Assembly (NCBI RefSeq): GCF_002153745.1
Contig: NZ_JOPL01000005.1
Coordinates: 186,001 to 250,000 of the forward strand
Length of the DNA stretch: 64,000 bases
Reading direction: 5' to 3'
Source of the DNA: Acetobacter sp. DsW_063
GTDB lineage: Bacteria; Pseudomonadota; Alphaproteobacteria; Acetobacterales; Acetobacteraceae
The first letter of the stretch is position 1. Every line of letters begins with the position of its first letter. The translations under genes and the position numbers were made by a program. Below, piece after piece: positions 18,833-27,166 of the stretch. Under the pieces are notes generated by a model. The model saw nothing but the letters and a program-made list of their open reading frames with translations. It had not been told where the DNA came from and did no database searches.

Positions 18833-21154
18833 TTGAACGACTCGGTTTCTCTTCACGTTGCCCTCGAAATGCCGGTTGGGCGTCGTCGTCGTTCCGGGGC
18901 GCGATGGTCATATCTGCTTTCCGTCGCATTGCTGGCCGGATGCGCCGATCAGACGCCTCATCCGGGTGCGCTGCCGGCTCCACGCGCCAACAACGGGGCT
19001 ACGCCGCGGATCGACGGGGCCGTTGGTGCGCAACCGCCTGTGCGCACAGGCATGGTCAGCTACGGCCGCGGACAAGGACGGACGAGCGGTGGTCTCGGAG
19101 GGGATGGAGCAGGAGATATTACGCTCAATTTCGCCGACACAGATATCCGCGCCGTCGTCGATCAGGTGCTTGGGCAACTTCTGCATGTCAACTATCTGGT
19201 CGATTCCAGCGTGCATGGGTCGATCACGCTCAAGACCACTACGCCTGTAAGGCAGGATCAGCTTCTGCCGGTACTTCGCGCGGCGCTTTCCGGGGCGGGA
19301 GCGGCTCTGGTGTTTGAGAACGGCGTTTATCGCGTCACTGCCGCGGGAACGCCTGGGGGAGAGCAGAACGACGGCGAAACGGTTGTCTCGCTGCGGTACA
19401 CCTCAGCGGATGCGTTGGCCAAAGCGGTGCAGCCGATATTGCATAACGGCGGGCATATCGTCGCCGCGCCGTCAGGAAACGCCGTGGTGGTGACGGGAGA
19501 TCCTGCGTCGCGCGCGACGTTGGTTGAACTGGTTCATGCGTTTGATACGGACGTGTTGTCGGGGCAGTCCTATGCGCTTTTTCCAGCAACCAGCGGCGAC
19601 GCGCAGGAACTGGCGACCGCTCTGGAAACAGCTTTGTCCAGCAAGAAAGGCCAGGCGATGGCGGAGAGGTTGCGGGTCGTGCCGATGCCGCGCATTGAGG
19701 CCGTGATGGTGATCGCCGCCCAGTCGTCGCTGATCGAAAACGCGCGACGCGTATTTTCCGTTATCGAAGCGGAGCGCCGTCGCACGGTGCGGAAATGGAA
19801 CGTCTATTACCTTCAGAATGGGCGAGCGAACGATATCGCCTATATCCTTCAGCAGGCGTTCACTCCGAATCACGTGACGGCGACGCCTTCGTCCAAGCTG
19901 AACGCCAACAACAGTAACCAGTTCATGTCATCGGGCCAGTCTGGGGGGACAGGCCTCGGTCTGGGCTCGTCGAGCACTTCCAGCGGCACTCAGTCAAGTT
20001 CACTGTTGGGTGGATCGTCGGGCTCTACGAGCACGGGGCAGACGCAGGGGGGCAGTGGATCTGACGCCAGCGGCCAGAATGGGCAAGGATCAGACGGTAT
20101 TTCGAATAATCCTCTTTTGGGTGGTCTTGGGAATTCTTCGGATACCCGTTCGGCCGATAGCGAGATCCGTATCATCCCGGATCTGCAGAATAACGCCGTC
20201 CTTGTCTATGGCACCACGAACGAGACAGAGACGGTTTCGTCCATGTTGCGCAAAGTGGACATAATGCCGTTGCAGGTCAGGGTGGACGCGACGGTGGCCG
20301 AAGTGACTCTCAACGACACCTTGCAATATGGAACACAGTTCTTTTTTAAATCTGGCGGCATCAACGGCATCCTGAGTACGGCCACACAGACGCTGACTTC
20401 GGGTAACCTTGCGACATCAGAATTGTCGAGCAGTTTCCCGGGCTTCGTGATTGGTGGCCACGGAGCGGCGGGAGCGCCGTTCGTCATCAACGCGTTGCAG
20501 GAAGTGACGTCCGTGAGGGTTCTGTCATCGCCGGAGCTGATGGTCGTAGACAACCAGCAGGCGTCGTTGATGGTTGGCGATGAAGTTCCCTATCTGACAG
20601 GGAGCACGACCGGAGTCCTGACGTCCAATTCGACGATCACAAACTCCATCAGCTACCAGCCGACCGGTGTTATTCTGCAGGTGACCCCGCATGTCAGCAA
20701 TGGCGGAGTGGTCACGCTCGATATTTCACAGCAGGTCAGTTCTGTGGCGTCTACGACCACCTCCTCGGGTAGCGGCACGATCAACAGTCCTACGTTCTCC
20801 CAGCGTATGGTCACGTCTCGGGTGGTCATTTCGGATGGACAGACCGTTGGGTTGGCCGGATTGATCTCGGACAAATCGAACAAGGCGAATCAGGGAATTC
20901 CGTGGCTGAAAGACGTGCCGATTCTTGGACTACTGGGTGGCACGCAGAATAATACTCGCGAACGAACTGAACTTCTCGTCCTGATCACGCCGCACGTCAT
21001 TCATAATCAGACGGACGCATACGCCCTGACCGCTGATCTGCGGGAACAGCTTCCCCGGGCGGCTGTGTTGCCGCACGACCTGAACGTCATGCCGATGACA
21101 GGGTCTGATAACCCGCAGCACCGTGTGCTGCATAGCATTGGCCTCAATGACTGA
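18833..21154 (+). CDS. gspD: Type II secretion outer-membrane secretin GspD
   Basis: A 773-residue secretin. The N-terminus is a lipoprotein-like signal (SVALLAGCADQ, Cys as lipidation residue). The N0 domain (ITLNFADTDIRAVVDQVLG) and N1-N3 repeats follow, then the secretin core ending in the VPWLKD-like region (GIPWLKDVPILGLLGG) and the final ELLVLITPHVI strand. A 65-85-residue Ser/Gly/Gln-rich low-complexity stretch (about 355-440) interrupts the N-domain region. The annotated start is TTG at 18833 with GGTGA upstream; ATG at 18869 is the alternative and keeps the signal intact. It forms the outer-membrane channel for folded exoproteins. Confidence 0.92.
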   Translation: MNDSVSLHVALEMPVGRRRRSGARWSYLLSVALLAGCADQTPHPGALPAPRANNGATPRIDGAVGAQPPVRTGMVSYGRGQGRTSGGLGGDGAGDITLNFADTDIRAVVDQVLGQLLHVNYLVDSSVHGSITLKTTTPVRQDQLLPVLRAALSGAGAALVFENGVYRVTAAGTPGGEQNDGETVVSLRYTSADALAKAVQPILHNGGHIVAAPSGNAVVVTGDPASRATLVELVHAFDTDVLSGQSYALFPATSGDAQELATALETALSSKKGQAMAERLRVVPMPRIEAVMVIAAQSSLIENARRVFSVIEAERRRTVRKWNVYYLQNGRANDIAYILQQAFTPNHVTATPSSKLNANNSNQFMSSGQSGGTGLGLGSSSTSSGTQSSSLLGGSSGSTSTGQTQGGSGSDASGQNGQGSDGISNNPLLGGLGNSSDTRSADSEIRIIPDLQNNAVLVYGTTNETETVSSMLRKVDIMPLQVRVDATVAEVTLNDTLQYGTQFFFKSGGINGILSTATQTLTSGNLATSELSSSFPGFVIGGHGAAGAPFVINALQEVTSVRVLSSPELMVVDNQQASLMVGDEVPYLTGSTTGVLTSNSTITNSISYQPTGVILQVTPHVSNGGVVTLDISQQVSSVASTTTSSGSGTINSPTFSQRMVTSRVVISDGQTVGLAGLISDKSNKANQGIPWLKDVPILGLLGGTQNNTRERTELLVLITPHVIHNQTDAYALTADLREQLPRAAVLPHDLNVMPMTGSDNPQHRVLHSIGLND

Positions 21155-21965
21155 TCCCCGTGATACCCGCCGTGGGGAGGAGGGAGGGTTTGCGCTGCTG
21201 CTGGTCCTGTGGATGCTTGGCTTTCTCGCATTGCTGGTGAGCCAGACTCTTTCGACGGGCCGCGCCGCGTTACGCCTGGGCGATGCAGCGCTTGAGCGGA
21301 CGAGACTGGAGACCATGGCGGACGCCGCCATCACTACGGAGCTGTTTTCAGTCGCAACAGGCGTAAGTGGCGCCGGCGGAGTCTGGAAGGTGTCCAGTGA
21401 TGAGAACAATCTCGTGCAGGTTCGCAGCATCATCGAGCGAAACAAGATCAATCCGAATGCGGTCAGCGTGACGTTGATGCAGGCGTTGTTGGTGGCGAGC
21501 GGCACACCGCCCGACAAGGCGACGGTGCTCGCAAATGCGATCTTCGCCTGGAAAAATCCGGATTTGCAGGAGCAGGCGCCATCGTCGCAAGGACGGGAAG
21601 AAAGTCGCTGCGTTCCGCTCGGCGCGCCGTTTCATACTTTCGACGATCTTGCTGCGGTGCCGGGGATGACGCGCTCATTGGTGCAGGCGCTCGCCCCCCA
21701 TATGTCGTTTGCGCAAATGCAGCCGACATCGTCCCTCACGCGCGATCCGGTCGTCCGGGCGGCGCTCGTCAAGGCCGGGTTGGTCATTCCGGGGCAAGCT
21801 GTCCAGAGAGAAGATGTTGAGGACGAAGAGGCGCTGGTGGTCGTCGACGCGAAGGCCTCAGGTGATGGCGGTGCGATGCTCCGTCATGCGGAGGTTGTGC
21901 TTCTGCCCGATGCGCGGCCCGTTCCCTGGCGCGTCATGCGTTGGGAAACGGATGACATTCATTGA
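21147..21965 (+). CDS. gspK: Type II secretion minor pseudopilin GspK
   Basis: A 272-residue pseudopilin, long as expected for GspK. The leader ends in GG and is followed by FALLLVLWMLGFLALLVSQTL, a helix that lacks the +5 glutamate, as is characteristic of GspK. The body contains the SAM-like helical insertion with MTRSLVQALAPHMSF. GspK caps the pseudopilus tip. The ATG at 21147 overlaps the gspD stop by eight bases, so it is coupled to the secretin gene. Its stop faces gspG only eight bases away. Confidence 0.85.
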   Translation: MTDPRDTRRGEEGGFALLLVLWMLGFLALLVSQTLSTGRAALRLGDAALERTRLETMADAAITTELFSVATGVSGAGGVWKVSSDENNLVQVRSIIERNKINPNAVSVTLMQALLVASGTPPDKATVLANAIFAWKNPDLQEQAPSSQGREESRCVPLGAPFHTFDDLAAVPGMTRSLVQALAPHMSFAQMQPTSSLTRDPVVRAALVKAGLVIPGQAVQREDVEDEEALVVVDAKASGDGGAMLRHAEVVLLPDARPVPWRVMRWETDDIH

Positions 21966-21972
21966 ATGCGCG

Positions 21973-22413
21973 TCAAGGATTGCAGATTTCTTCATGTCCA
22001 GTGCTATCACGAGCACTTCCGGATGGGCCTTGAGAGCAAAGATCGTAATCGTGATTCTCTCGATCGGAAGGCGAGCGATAGGTATAGGGATGCCGCCAGG
22101 GATCGAGTGGAGCGGTAGCGTCCTTGAGGTAAGGGCCGTTCCAGTTCTCGGCAGCCGACGGTCGATGAGTGAGCGCGTCCAGTCCGTCTTCGGTTGTCGG
22201 ATAGGCGCCGTTGTCCAGCTTGTACATGTCGAGAACGGAGCCAATTCGCGCGATTGATTGCTTCGCGACGGACACGCGCGCCCCGCCCAACTGCCGGAGC
22301 GCGGCGGGCGCGACCAACCCGACGAGAAGGCCGAGGATAGCGAGCACGACGAGAATTTCCAGCAGCGTGAAGCCGGCGTCGCCTTCGTTCCGGTGATCGG
22401 GGAGGTTTGACAT
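21973..22413 (-). CDS. gspG: Type II secretion major pseudopilin GspG
   Basis: A 146-residue major pseudopilin. The leader ends in DAG, and FTLLEILVVLAILGLLVGLVAP is the canonical helix with Glu at +5. The C-terminal half has the family text YKLDNGAYPTTEDGLDALTH, NWNGPYLK and DPWRHPYTY with the calcium-loop region behind it. Unusually it is encoded apart from gspH-I-J, on the opposite strand and convergent with gspK, so it can be expressed separately and at higher level. The 146-bp region upstream (22414-22559) contains the divergent promoters for gspG and the transglycosylase gene; I see no clear operator there. Confidence 0.93.
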   Translation of the reverse strand: MSNLPDHRNEGDAGFTLLEILVVLAILGLLVGLVAPAALRQLGGARVSVAKQSIARIGSVLDMYKLDNGAYPTTEDGLDALTHRPSAAENWNGPYLKDATAPLDPWRHPYTYRSPSDRENHDYDLCSQGPSGSARDSTGHEEICNP

Positions 22414-22559
22414 TTCTGTAAAAGAGCTTTCGCGATATCGATTCTGATACGTTAGTAAACCGACCGAACCGTGGCAGGACAGGGCAGAATTGTTAAAGAA
22501 CTATGAAACATGATGTCCGACCTTCGACTTGAAAGGATATGCCTCTATAAGAGCTGTCC

Positions 22560-22973
22560 ATGCCCGCGCCTCTACTCGCCTGCGTGCTCGCCGCAGCAAT
22601 CCGCTATGACATCCCGCCCCGGGTTTTCCCGACGATATGGGAGGTTGAGCGCGGAGCGAATGGCGTTGTTCATCGGAATGCGGATGGATCGTCCGATCTC
22701 GGCCTGATGCAGATAAACACCCGATGGGTCGAGGTGATTTCGAAAATAACACATATGCCTGCGGTCCAGACTGCGGCGCGTCTGGTTTCCGACGGATGTT
22801 TCAACGTGGCGGCGTCGGCGGTGGTGTTGCGCACATATCTCAATGAGACGCACGGCGATCTTATGCAGGCCATCGGAGATTATCATTCGCACACACAGGG
22901 TTTGAACGAGGATTATCAAAAAAAGATATTGGAGCAAGCCCGCAAGCTTTTTCCAACGCCGCCGTCGCAGTAG
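22560..22973 (+). CDS. Small lytic transglycosylase (SLT domain)
   Basis: A 137-residue SLT-fold muramidase. The catalytic Glu is in TIWEVERG, followed by the family text SDLGLMQINTRW and AIGDYHSHTQGLNEDY. An in-frame stop 12 bases upstream of the ATG means no signal peptide can be added. Small enzymes of this kind, like VirB1 or IagB, open peptidoglycan for secretion machines and pili, so linkage to the gsp genes suggests a role in inserting the secretin. How it would reach the periplasm without a signal is unclear. Confidence 0.82.
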   Translation: MPAPLLACVLAAAIRYDIPPRVFPTIWEVERGANGVVHRNADGSSDLGLMQINTRWVEVISKITHMPAVQTAARLVSDGCFNVAASAVVLRTYLNETHGDLMQAIGDYHSHTQGLNEDYQKKILEQARKLFPTPPSQ

Positions 22974-22988
22974 CGCACCTGAATACAG

Positions 22989-23531
22989 TTAGTCGGCGCG
23001 GGACGCGTGTGCGCCGACAGGTCGCGATATCGCGGATGCAATTCGCAAAAATCCTTCTTCCTCTACAATATGTACATAAGGAAGAGGCGAGGGGGCGGGA
23101 CCGTCCATGACTTGTCCATTGTGATCCACGTCATATGCCGAGCTATGACACGGACACACGAGAAGGCGTCGTTCTCCGTTCCACCCGGAGACGAGGCAGC
23201 CTGCATGTGGACAAATCACTGAGAAGCCGACAATCGCGGTAGGTGTTTGTAGAATCCACAAGCGATTGAAACTTGTTTCCTTGCGCGGTTCACCATTTGT
23301 GGAATTGATCGGCCAGCACATGATGGGCGCGTGCGCGCTCAGAACATCGTGCGGCGTCAGTCTTTTCTCCGCATTATCCGACACTTTGCACAGAAAATCT
23401 TTTGTGGCGAAGGTCGTGCTGGCGCTGACTCCGAATGTTTGCGCCCGGATGTGTGCGCTGCAGCAAAGGGCCCCACCTAACAGCCCGGCGGCGTGACGGC
23501 GGGATAGAAGGTTTGAGTCGTTAACATCCAC
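22989..23531 (-). CDS. Rieske [2Fe-2S] protein with a twin-arginine-like leader
   Basis: A 180-residue Rieske protein. The cluster ligands are in CPHAGC and CPCHSS, 21 residues apart; the prolines and serine mark a high-potential cluster of cytochrome bc1/QcrA type rather than an oxygenase. The N-terminus (NLLSRRHAAGLLGGALC) looks like a twin-arginine signal. I chose GTG at 23531, which has AGGCGG upstream; the frame is open to 23633. Neither cytochrome b nor c1 is adjacent, so this is not a bc1 operon. A small GC-rich inverted repeat (22992-23018) in the last codons may help termination against the convergent transglycosylase gene. The electron partner is unknown. Confidence 0.78.
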   Translation of the reverse strand: MDVNDSNLLSRRHAAGLLGGALCCSAHIRAQTFGVSASTTFATKDFLCKVSDNAEKRLTPHDVLSAHAPIMCWPINSTNGEPRKETSFNRLWILQTPTAIVGFSVICPHAGCLVSGWNGERRLLVCPCHSSAYDVDHNGQVMDGPAPSPLPYVHIVEEEGFLRIASAISRPVGAHASRAD

Positions 23532-23619
23532 CGCGCCACGCCGCCTATAAGTTATTCGGTATGGTCTCTTATAGGGACTGAACAAGGACGAGATAGGACG
23601 TCTCGAAATCATCATGAAA

Positions 23620-23644
23620 ATGTCATATGTCATTTCGCAGTCAT
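23620..23644 (+). promoter_or_regulatory. Pho-box-like repeats between Rieske and phosphoesterase genes
   Basis: ATGTCAT (23627-23633) and CAGTCAT (23638-23644) are separated by TTCG, each matching the PhoB unit CTGTCAT at 6 of 7 positions. An extra ATGTCAT directly precedes them (23620-23626). The repeat is oriented towards the phosphoesterase gene about 265 bp downstream, within an AT-rich divergent intergenic region (23532-23909) that holds no gene. Confidence 0.55.
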
Positions 23645-23909
23645 TCTTATTTAAGAACCATTATCAACCTCATGAATTGTTTGGAATTTTAACAGAATCA
23701 TCACACAGCTTTTTTTGATCTCGTCCTATTCACGCCGCAGGCTCCGGTGCCTTCAGTTTGCGGGCGATATAGGTAGAAGCTCAATGTCGACCGCGACATG
23801 TCGGAATCAGTAGAGCCCCCACTCCCGGGTCATCTTTCGGGGCCAGTGATGATGCGTCTTGTTCGTGCGTCGATCGCTCTGGTTCCTCCATCATGAAAGG
23901 TTGCGAACT

Positions 23910-25685
23910 GTGTTCGTAAAACGCGCGCGGATGACATTGTCCGCCCTGTTGTCACTCTCGATCTTCACGCCGCAGATTACGCTGGCGCATGATGGCTGGT
24001 CTGGTCAGTGGGGCCGCCCCTCCCCGGAATCGTTCGCGCATACCCGCACGCCTATCAAGCACATCGTCGTGATCTATCAGGAGAACGTTTCCTTCGATCA
24101 CTATTTCGCCACGTACCCGTACGCGACGAACGCTTCGGGCGAGCCGTCCTTCAAGGCGGCTCCCGGAACTCCCAGCGTAAACAACCTGCGCAACAATGAC
24201 CTGCTTCTGCAAAACCCGAACACCAACTCCGCAAACGGGACAGGCGCCGCGTTGCCGTTCCGCCTGGACAGGTCTCAGGCCAGCACGGCCGATCAGAATC
24301 ATGCGTATACGGCTGAACAGATGGCCTATGATGCAGGAAAGGCTGATCTGTTTCCGCTTTACACTGGCTCAGGCACATCCGGAGGCGTTGGTGCGTTCGG
24401 CACGAATGGCCAGGTCATGGGCTATTATGACGGCAACACCGTCACGGCCTTGTGGCATTATGCACAGCGCTTCGCGATGAGCGACAACGCCTACACCGAT
24501 ACATATGGTCCTTCGACGCCGGGCGCGCTGGAAGTTGTTTCGGGTCAAACCAACGGCATGAAAATTGTCGCCACGACGCAAAGCCCGAGCACAAAAGCCA
24601 AGTCGTCGTCCTATGTTGCGGACGGGCAGGGCGGCTGGACAATGGTCAACGACATCGACCCCGCTTACGACACCTGTTCGTCTGCAACGAATCAGGTTCA
24701 GATGACCAGCAAGAATATCGGCGATCTGCTGAACGATCGTGGCGTCACGTGGGGCGGCTTTATGGGCGGCTTCGATCTGGGTTCAACGAACAGCGACGGC
24801 ACCACCGGGTGCAAACGGCAGACATATTCATCAGTTGTTTCGGAGAATGTCGCCGACTACATCCCGCATCATAACTGGTTCCAGTATTACGTCAGCACGT
24901 CGAATCCGACCCATGCCCGGCCGAAGTCAGATCGCACTATTGGATATTCCTACATCCCTGGCAGCTCGGAAAAGGAGCCCGCCAATCACGAGTACGATCT
25001 TGAAGACTTCTACAAGGCTGTAAAGAAAGGGAATTTCCCCTCCGTTTCGTTTATCAAAATGCCTGCATATCAGGACGCTCACGCTGGCTACTCCGATCCG
25101 CTCGATGAACAGGCGGGCATCGTCAAGCTCGTGAATTTCATTCAGAAGCGTCCCGAGTGGCGGGATACGGCTATCGTCGTGGGGTATGACGACTCTGACG
25201 GCTGGTATGACCATGCTTTCGTCAAACCGACTCATTCTTCCTATGCGGCTTCGGCTGACCAGTTGAATGGCGACGGCGCCTGCGGAACCGGAGACGCTCC
25301 TGAGGGCGTGCTGGGCAAGACCGTGAATGGCCGCTGCGGCCCCGGAACGCGCACTCCGCTGATGGTGATTTCTCCGTGGGCGAAGATCAACTATGTCTCT
25401 CATAATCTGGTGACGCAAAGCTCTGTCGTCCGCTTCATCGAGGACAACTGGCTGGGAGGCGCACGCCTTGGTGGCGGCTCTTTTGATGCGACGGCTGGAA
25501 AGCTGGACGACATGTTCGACTTCACGCGTCCCTCGCAGAAAGCCACCTTGCTGCTGGATATGGAAACTGGCGACATTCGTCACGACGGTCTTCGTTCCGG
25601 CCATGACGACGACGGCGACGACCACAACCACCACGGGTTCGGTCACGGTGGCGACGAATCTCCTTTCGGCCCGCAGTTTCAGTAA
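23910..25685 (+). CDS. Secreted phosphoesterase (phospholipase C/acid phosphatase AcpA-like family)
   Basis: A 591-residue intact PF04185-type enzyme that hydrolyses phosphate esters outside the cytoplasm. The signal peptide (residues about 1-27, ending TLAHDG) is followed by the family start TPIKHIVVIYQENVSFDHYF, with the metal-ligating Glu-Asn pair and the nucleophile region. The later DDSDGWYDHAF holds further metal ligands and RTPLMVISPWA is another family block. The C-terminal 35 residues are very rich in Asp and His. I prefer GTG at 23910 because AAAGG lies just upstream and the signal peptide then has normal length. It is probably exported by the adjacent type II system; the Pho-box-like repeats upstream suggest phosphate control. 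A di-haem peroxidase gene follows 14 bases later. Confidence 0.85.
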   Translation: MFVKRARMTLSALLSLSIFTPQITLAHDGWSGQWGRPSPESFAHTRTPIKHIVVIYQENVSFDHYFATYPYATNASGEPSFKAAPGTPSVNNLRNNDLLLQNPNTNSANGTGAALPFRLDRSQASTADQNHAYTAEQMAYDAGKADLFPLYTGSGTSGGVGAFGTNGQVMGYYDGNTVTALWHYAQRFAMSDNAYTDTYGPSTPGALEVVSGQTNGMKIVATTQSPSTKAKSSSYVADGQGGWTMVNDIDPAYDTCSSATNQVQMTSKNIGDLLNDRGVTWGGFMGGFDLGSTNSDGTTGCKRQTYSSVVSENVADYIPHHNWFQYYVSTSNPTHARPKSDRTIGYSYIPGSSEKEPANHEYDLEDFYKAVKKGNFPSVSFIKMPAYQDAHAGYSDPLDEQAGIVKLVNFIQKRPEWRDTAIVVGYDDSDGWYDHAFVKPTHSSYAASADQLNGDGACGTGDAPEGVLGKTVNGRCGPGTRTPLMVISPWAKINYVSHNLVTQSSVVRFIEDNWLGGARLGGGSFDATAGKLDDMFDFTRPSQKATLLLDMETGDIRHDGLRSGHDDDGDDHNHHGFGHGGDESPFGPQFQ

Positions 25686-25699
25686 GCTCTCGCGCTGGA

Positions 25700-27061
25700 A
25701 TGAGAGATTGCTCGAAACAGACGCAGTTCCTGTGGAACTGCGTCGCCGCCCTGACGATGTTTTTCGTCGCCGGGGCGCATGCGCAGGCGGGCGGGACGTG
25801 TCAGCCCCGTTCTGACGGCTCTAACCCGTGCCCGGTTGCGTTGCACACGCCGGAATCTCGGCCATTGTCTGCGATGGCGCAGATCGGCAAGGCGATGTTT
25901 TACGACACCGCCCTGTCAGGATCGGGACGTCTGTCCTGCGCCTCCTGCCATGATCCTGCGAATCATTATGGACCGTCAGGCGTGGCCGCTGTTTTTCTTG
26001 GCGGGACGGATATGAAGAGTCAGGGACGCCGCGCGGTGCCATCTCTGATGTACCTGGAGCGTCAGCCTGCGTTCAGCATCGGTCCTGACGACCCGCTCGC
26101 GGAAACCGCGCCGCAAATACAGGCGGCGTCGGCCACGGCATCTCATGGACCGAAGAGCGCAGCGAATACAGCTGCTTCGGCGGCCAATCTTGTGCCGCAG
26201 GGTGGGCTGTTTTGGGACGGACGCGCAGATACTTTTCAGCAACAGGCGGCCGGACCTCTGTACGACCCGGTTGAAATGGCGTCGACGCGTGAGAGGGTGC
26301 TCGAGCGCCTTAATCATGCCCCATATACAGATGCGCTCAAGCAATTGGCCGGCATTTCTGGAGAAAAATCGCCCGAGTTTCTGCTCGATGAGGCGATGTT
26401 CGCGTTGTCCCGATATCAGGTCGAGGAAAAGGATTTTCATCCGTACTCAAGCAAATTTGACTCTTGGCTTGAGGGGCGTGCGAAGTTTACCTCTCTGGAG
26501 CGCCGTGGGTATTTGTTATTCAATGATCCCGAGAAAGGAAATTGCGCCGCCTGTCACGTCGACACACCTCAGGCGAATGGATTGCCGCCGCTCTTCACCG
26601 ATCATCAATACGAAGCTCTGGGTGCGCCGAGAAATTTAGATATTTTGATGAACCGTGATGCGTCTCACTATGATCTGGGCGTTTGCGACGCTCAGAGCGC
26701 AGGAAGAAAAGCGCTTGCATCCTATTGCGGTATGTTCGCAACTCCAACCCTTCGTAATTCGGCGACGCGAAGAGTTTTTTTTCATAACGGCGTATTCCAT
26801 TCGCTCGACAAAGTTCTTGAGTTTTACGCTTTGCGCGATATCGATCCCGCGAGATTCTATGGGCGCGATTCATCGGGAAACGTGCGGGCTTACGACGATC
26901 TGCCCCAGCAATATCGAACGAATCTGGATACGACAGATGCTCCGCTCGATCGTAAGCCCGGGGACCAACCTGGAATCTCCGAAGATGAGCGCGCAGCGAT
27001 TATCGCATTTCTCAAGACCCTGACGGACCGTCATGTCACGACGGGCCATGGCGCTCCGTAG
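25700..27061 (+). CDS. Di-haem cytochrome c peroxidase (CcpA/MauG family)
   Basis: A 453-residue periplasmic protein with a signal peptide (about residues 1-29) and two CxxCH haem sites, CASCHDP and CAACHVD. Between and after them are the conserved RDTPSL-like (RRAVPSLMY), GLFWDGRAD and ATPTLRNSATR blocks of bacterial cytochrome c peroxidases and MauG relatives. It should reduce hydrogen peroxide using an electron donor such as cytochrome c, or oxidise an unknown substrate. It lies 14 bases after the phosphoesterase gene, so the two are likely co-transcribed. The functional link between a phosphoesterase and a peroxidase is not obvious. Confidence 0.87.
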   Translation: MRDCSKQTQFLWNCVAALTMFFVAGAHAQAGGTCQPRSDGSNPCPVALHTPESRPLSAMAQIGKAMFYDTALSGSGRLSCASCHDPANHYGPSGVAAVFLGGTDMKSQGRRAVPSLMYLERQPAFSIGPDDPLAETAPQIQAASATASHGPKSAANTAASAANLVPQGGLFWDGRADTFQQQAAGPLYDPVEMASTRERVLERLNHAPYTDALKQLAGISGEKSPEFLLDEAMFALSRYQVEEKDFHPYSSKFDSWLEGRAKFTSLERRGYLLFNDPEKGNCAACHVDTPQANGLPPLFTDHQYEALGAPRNLDILMNRDASHYDLGVCDAQSAGRKALASYCGMFATPTLRNSATRRVFFHNGVFHSLDKVLEFYALRDIDPARFYGRDSSGNVRAYDDLPQQYRTNLDTTDAPLDRKPGDQPGISEDERAAIIAFLKTLTDRHVTTGHGAP

Positions 27062-27111
27062 TCGCGTTTTTCCTTGGCGTAAAAGGTCAGGTTCGGAAAG
27101 AATATGGCGTT

Positions 27112-27149
27112 GCTGGCGTTTTCGAAATTCTACAAATTCGAACGCCAGC
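27112..27149. terminator. Hairpin between convergent genes
   Basis: Arms at 27112-27126 and 27137-27149 pair over 13 bases with a small TT bulge. It lies between the convergent ends of the peroxidase gene and the urocanase-like gene and can terminate both. No long T-run follows on either strand. Confidence 0.55.
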
Positions 27150-27166
27150 TGCGTGTAGTGCGTGAT

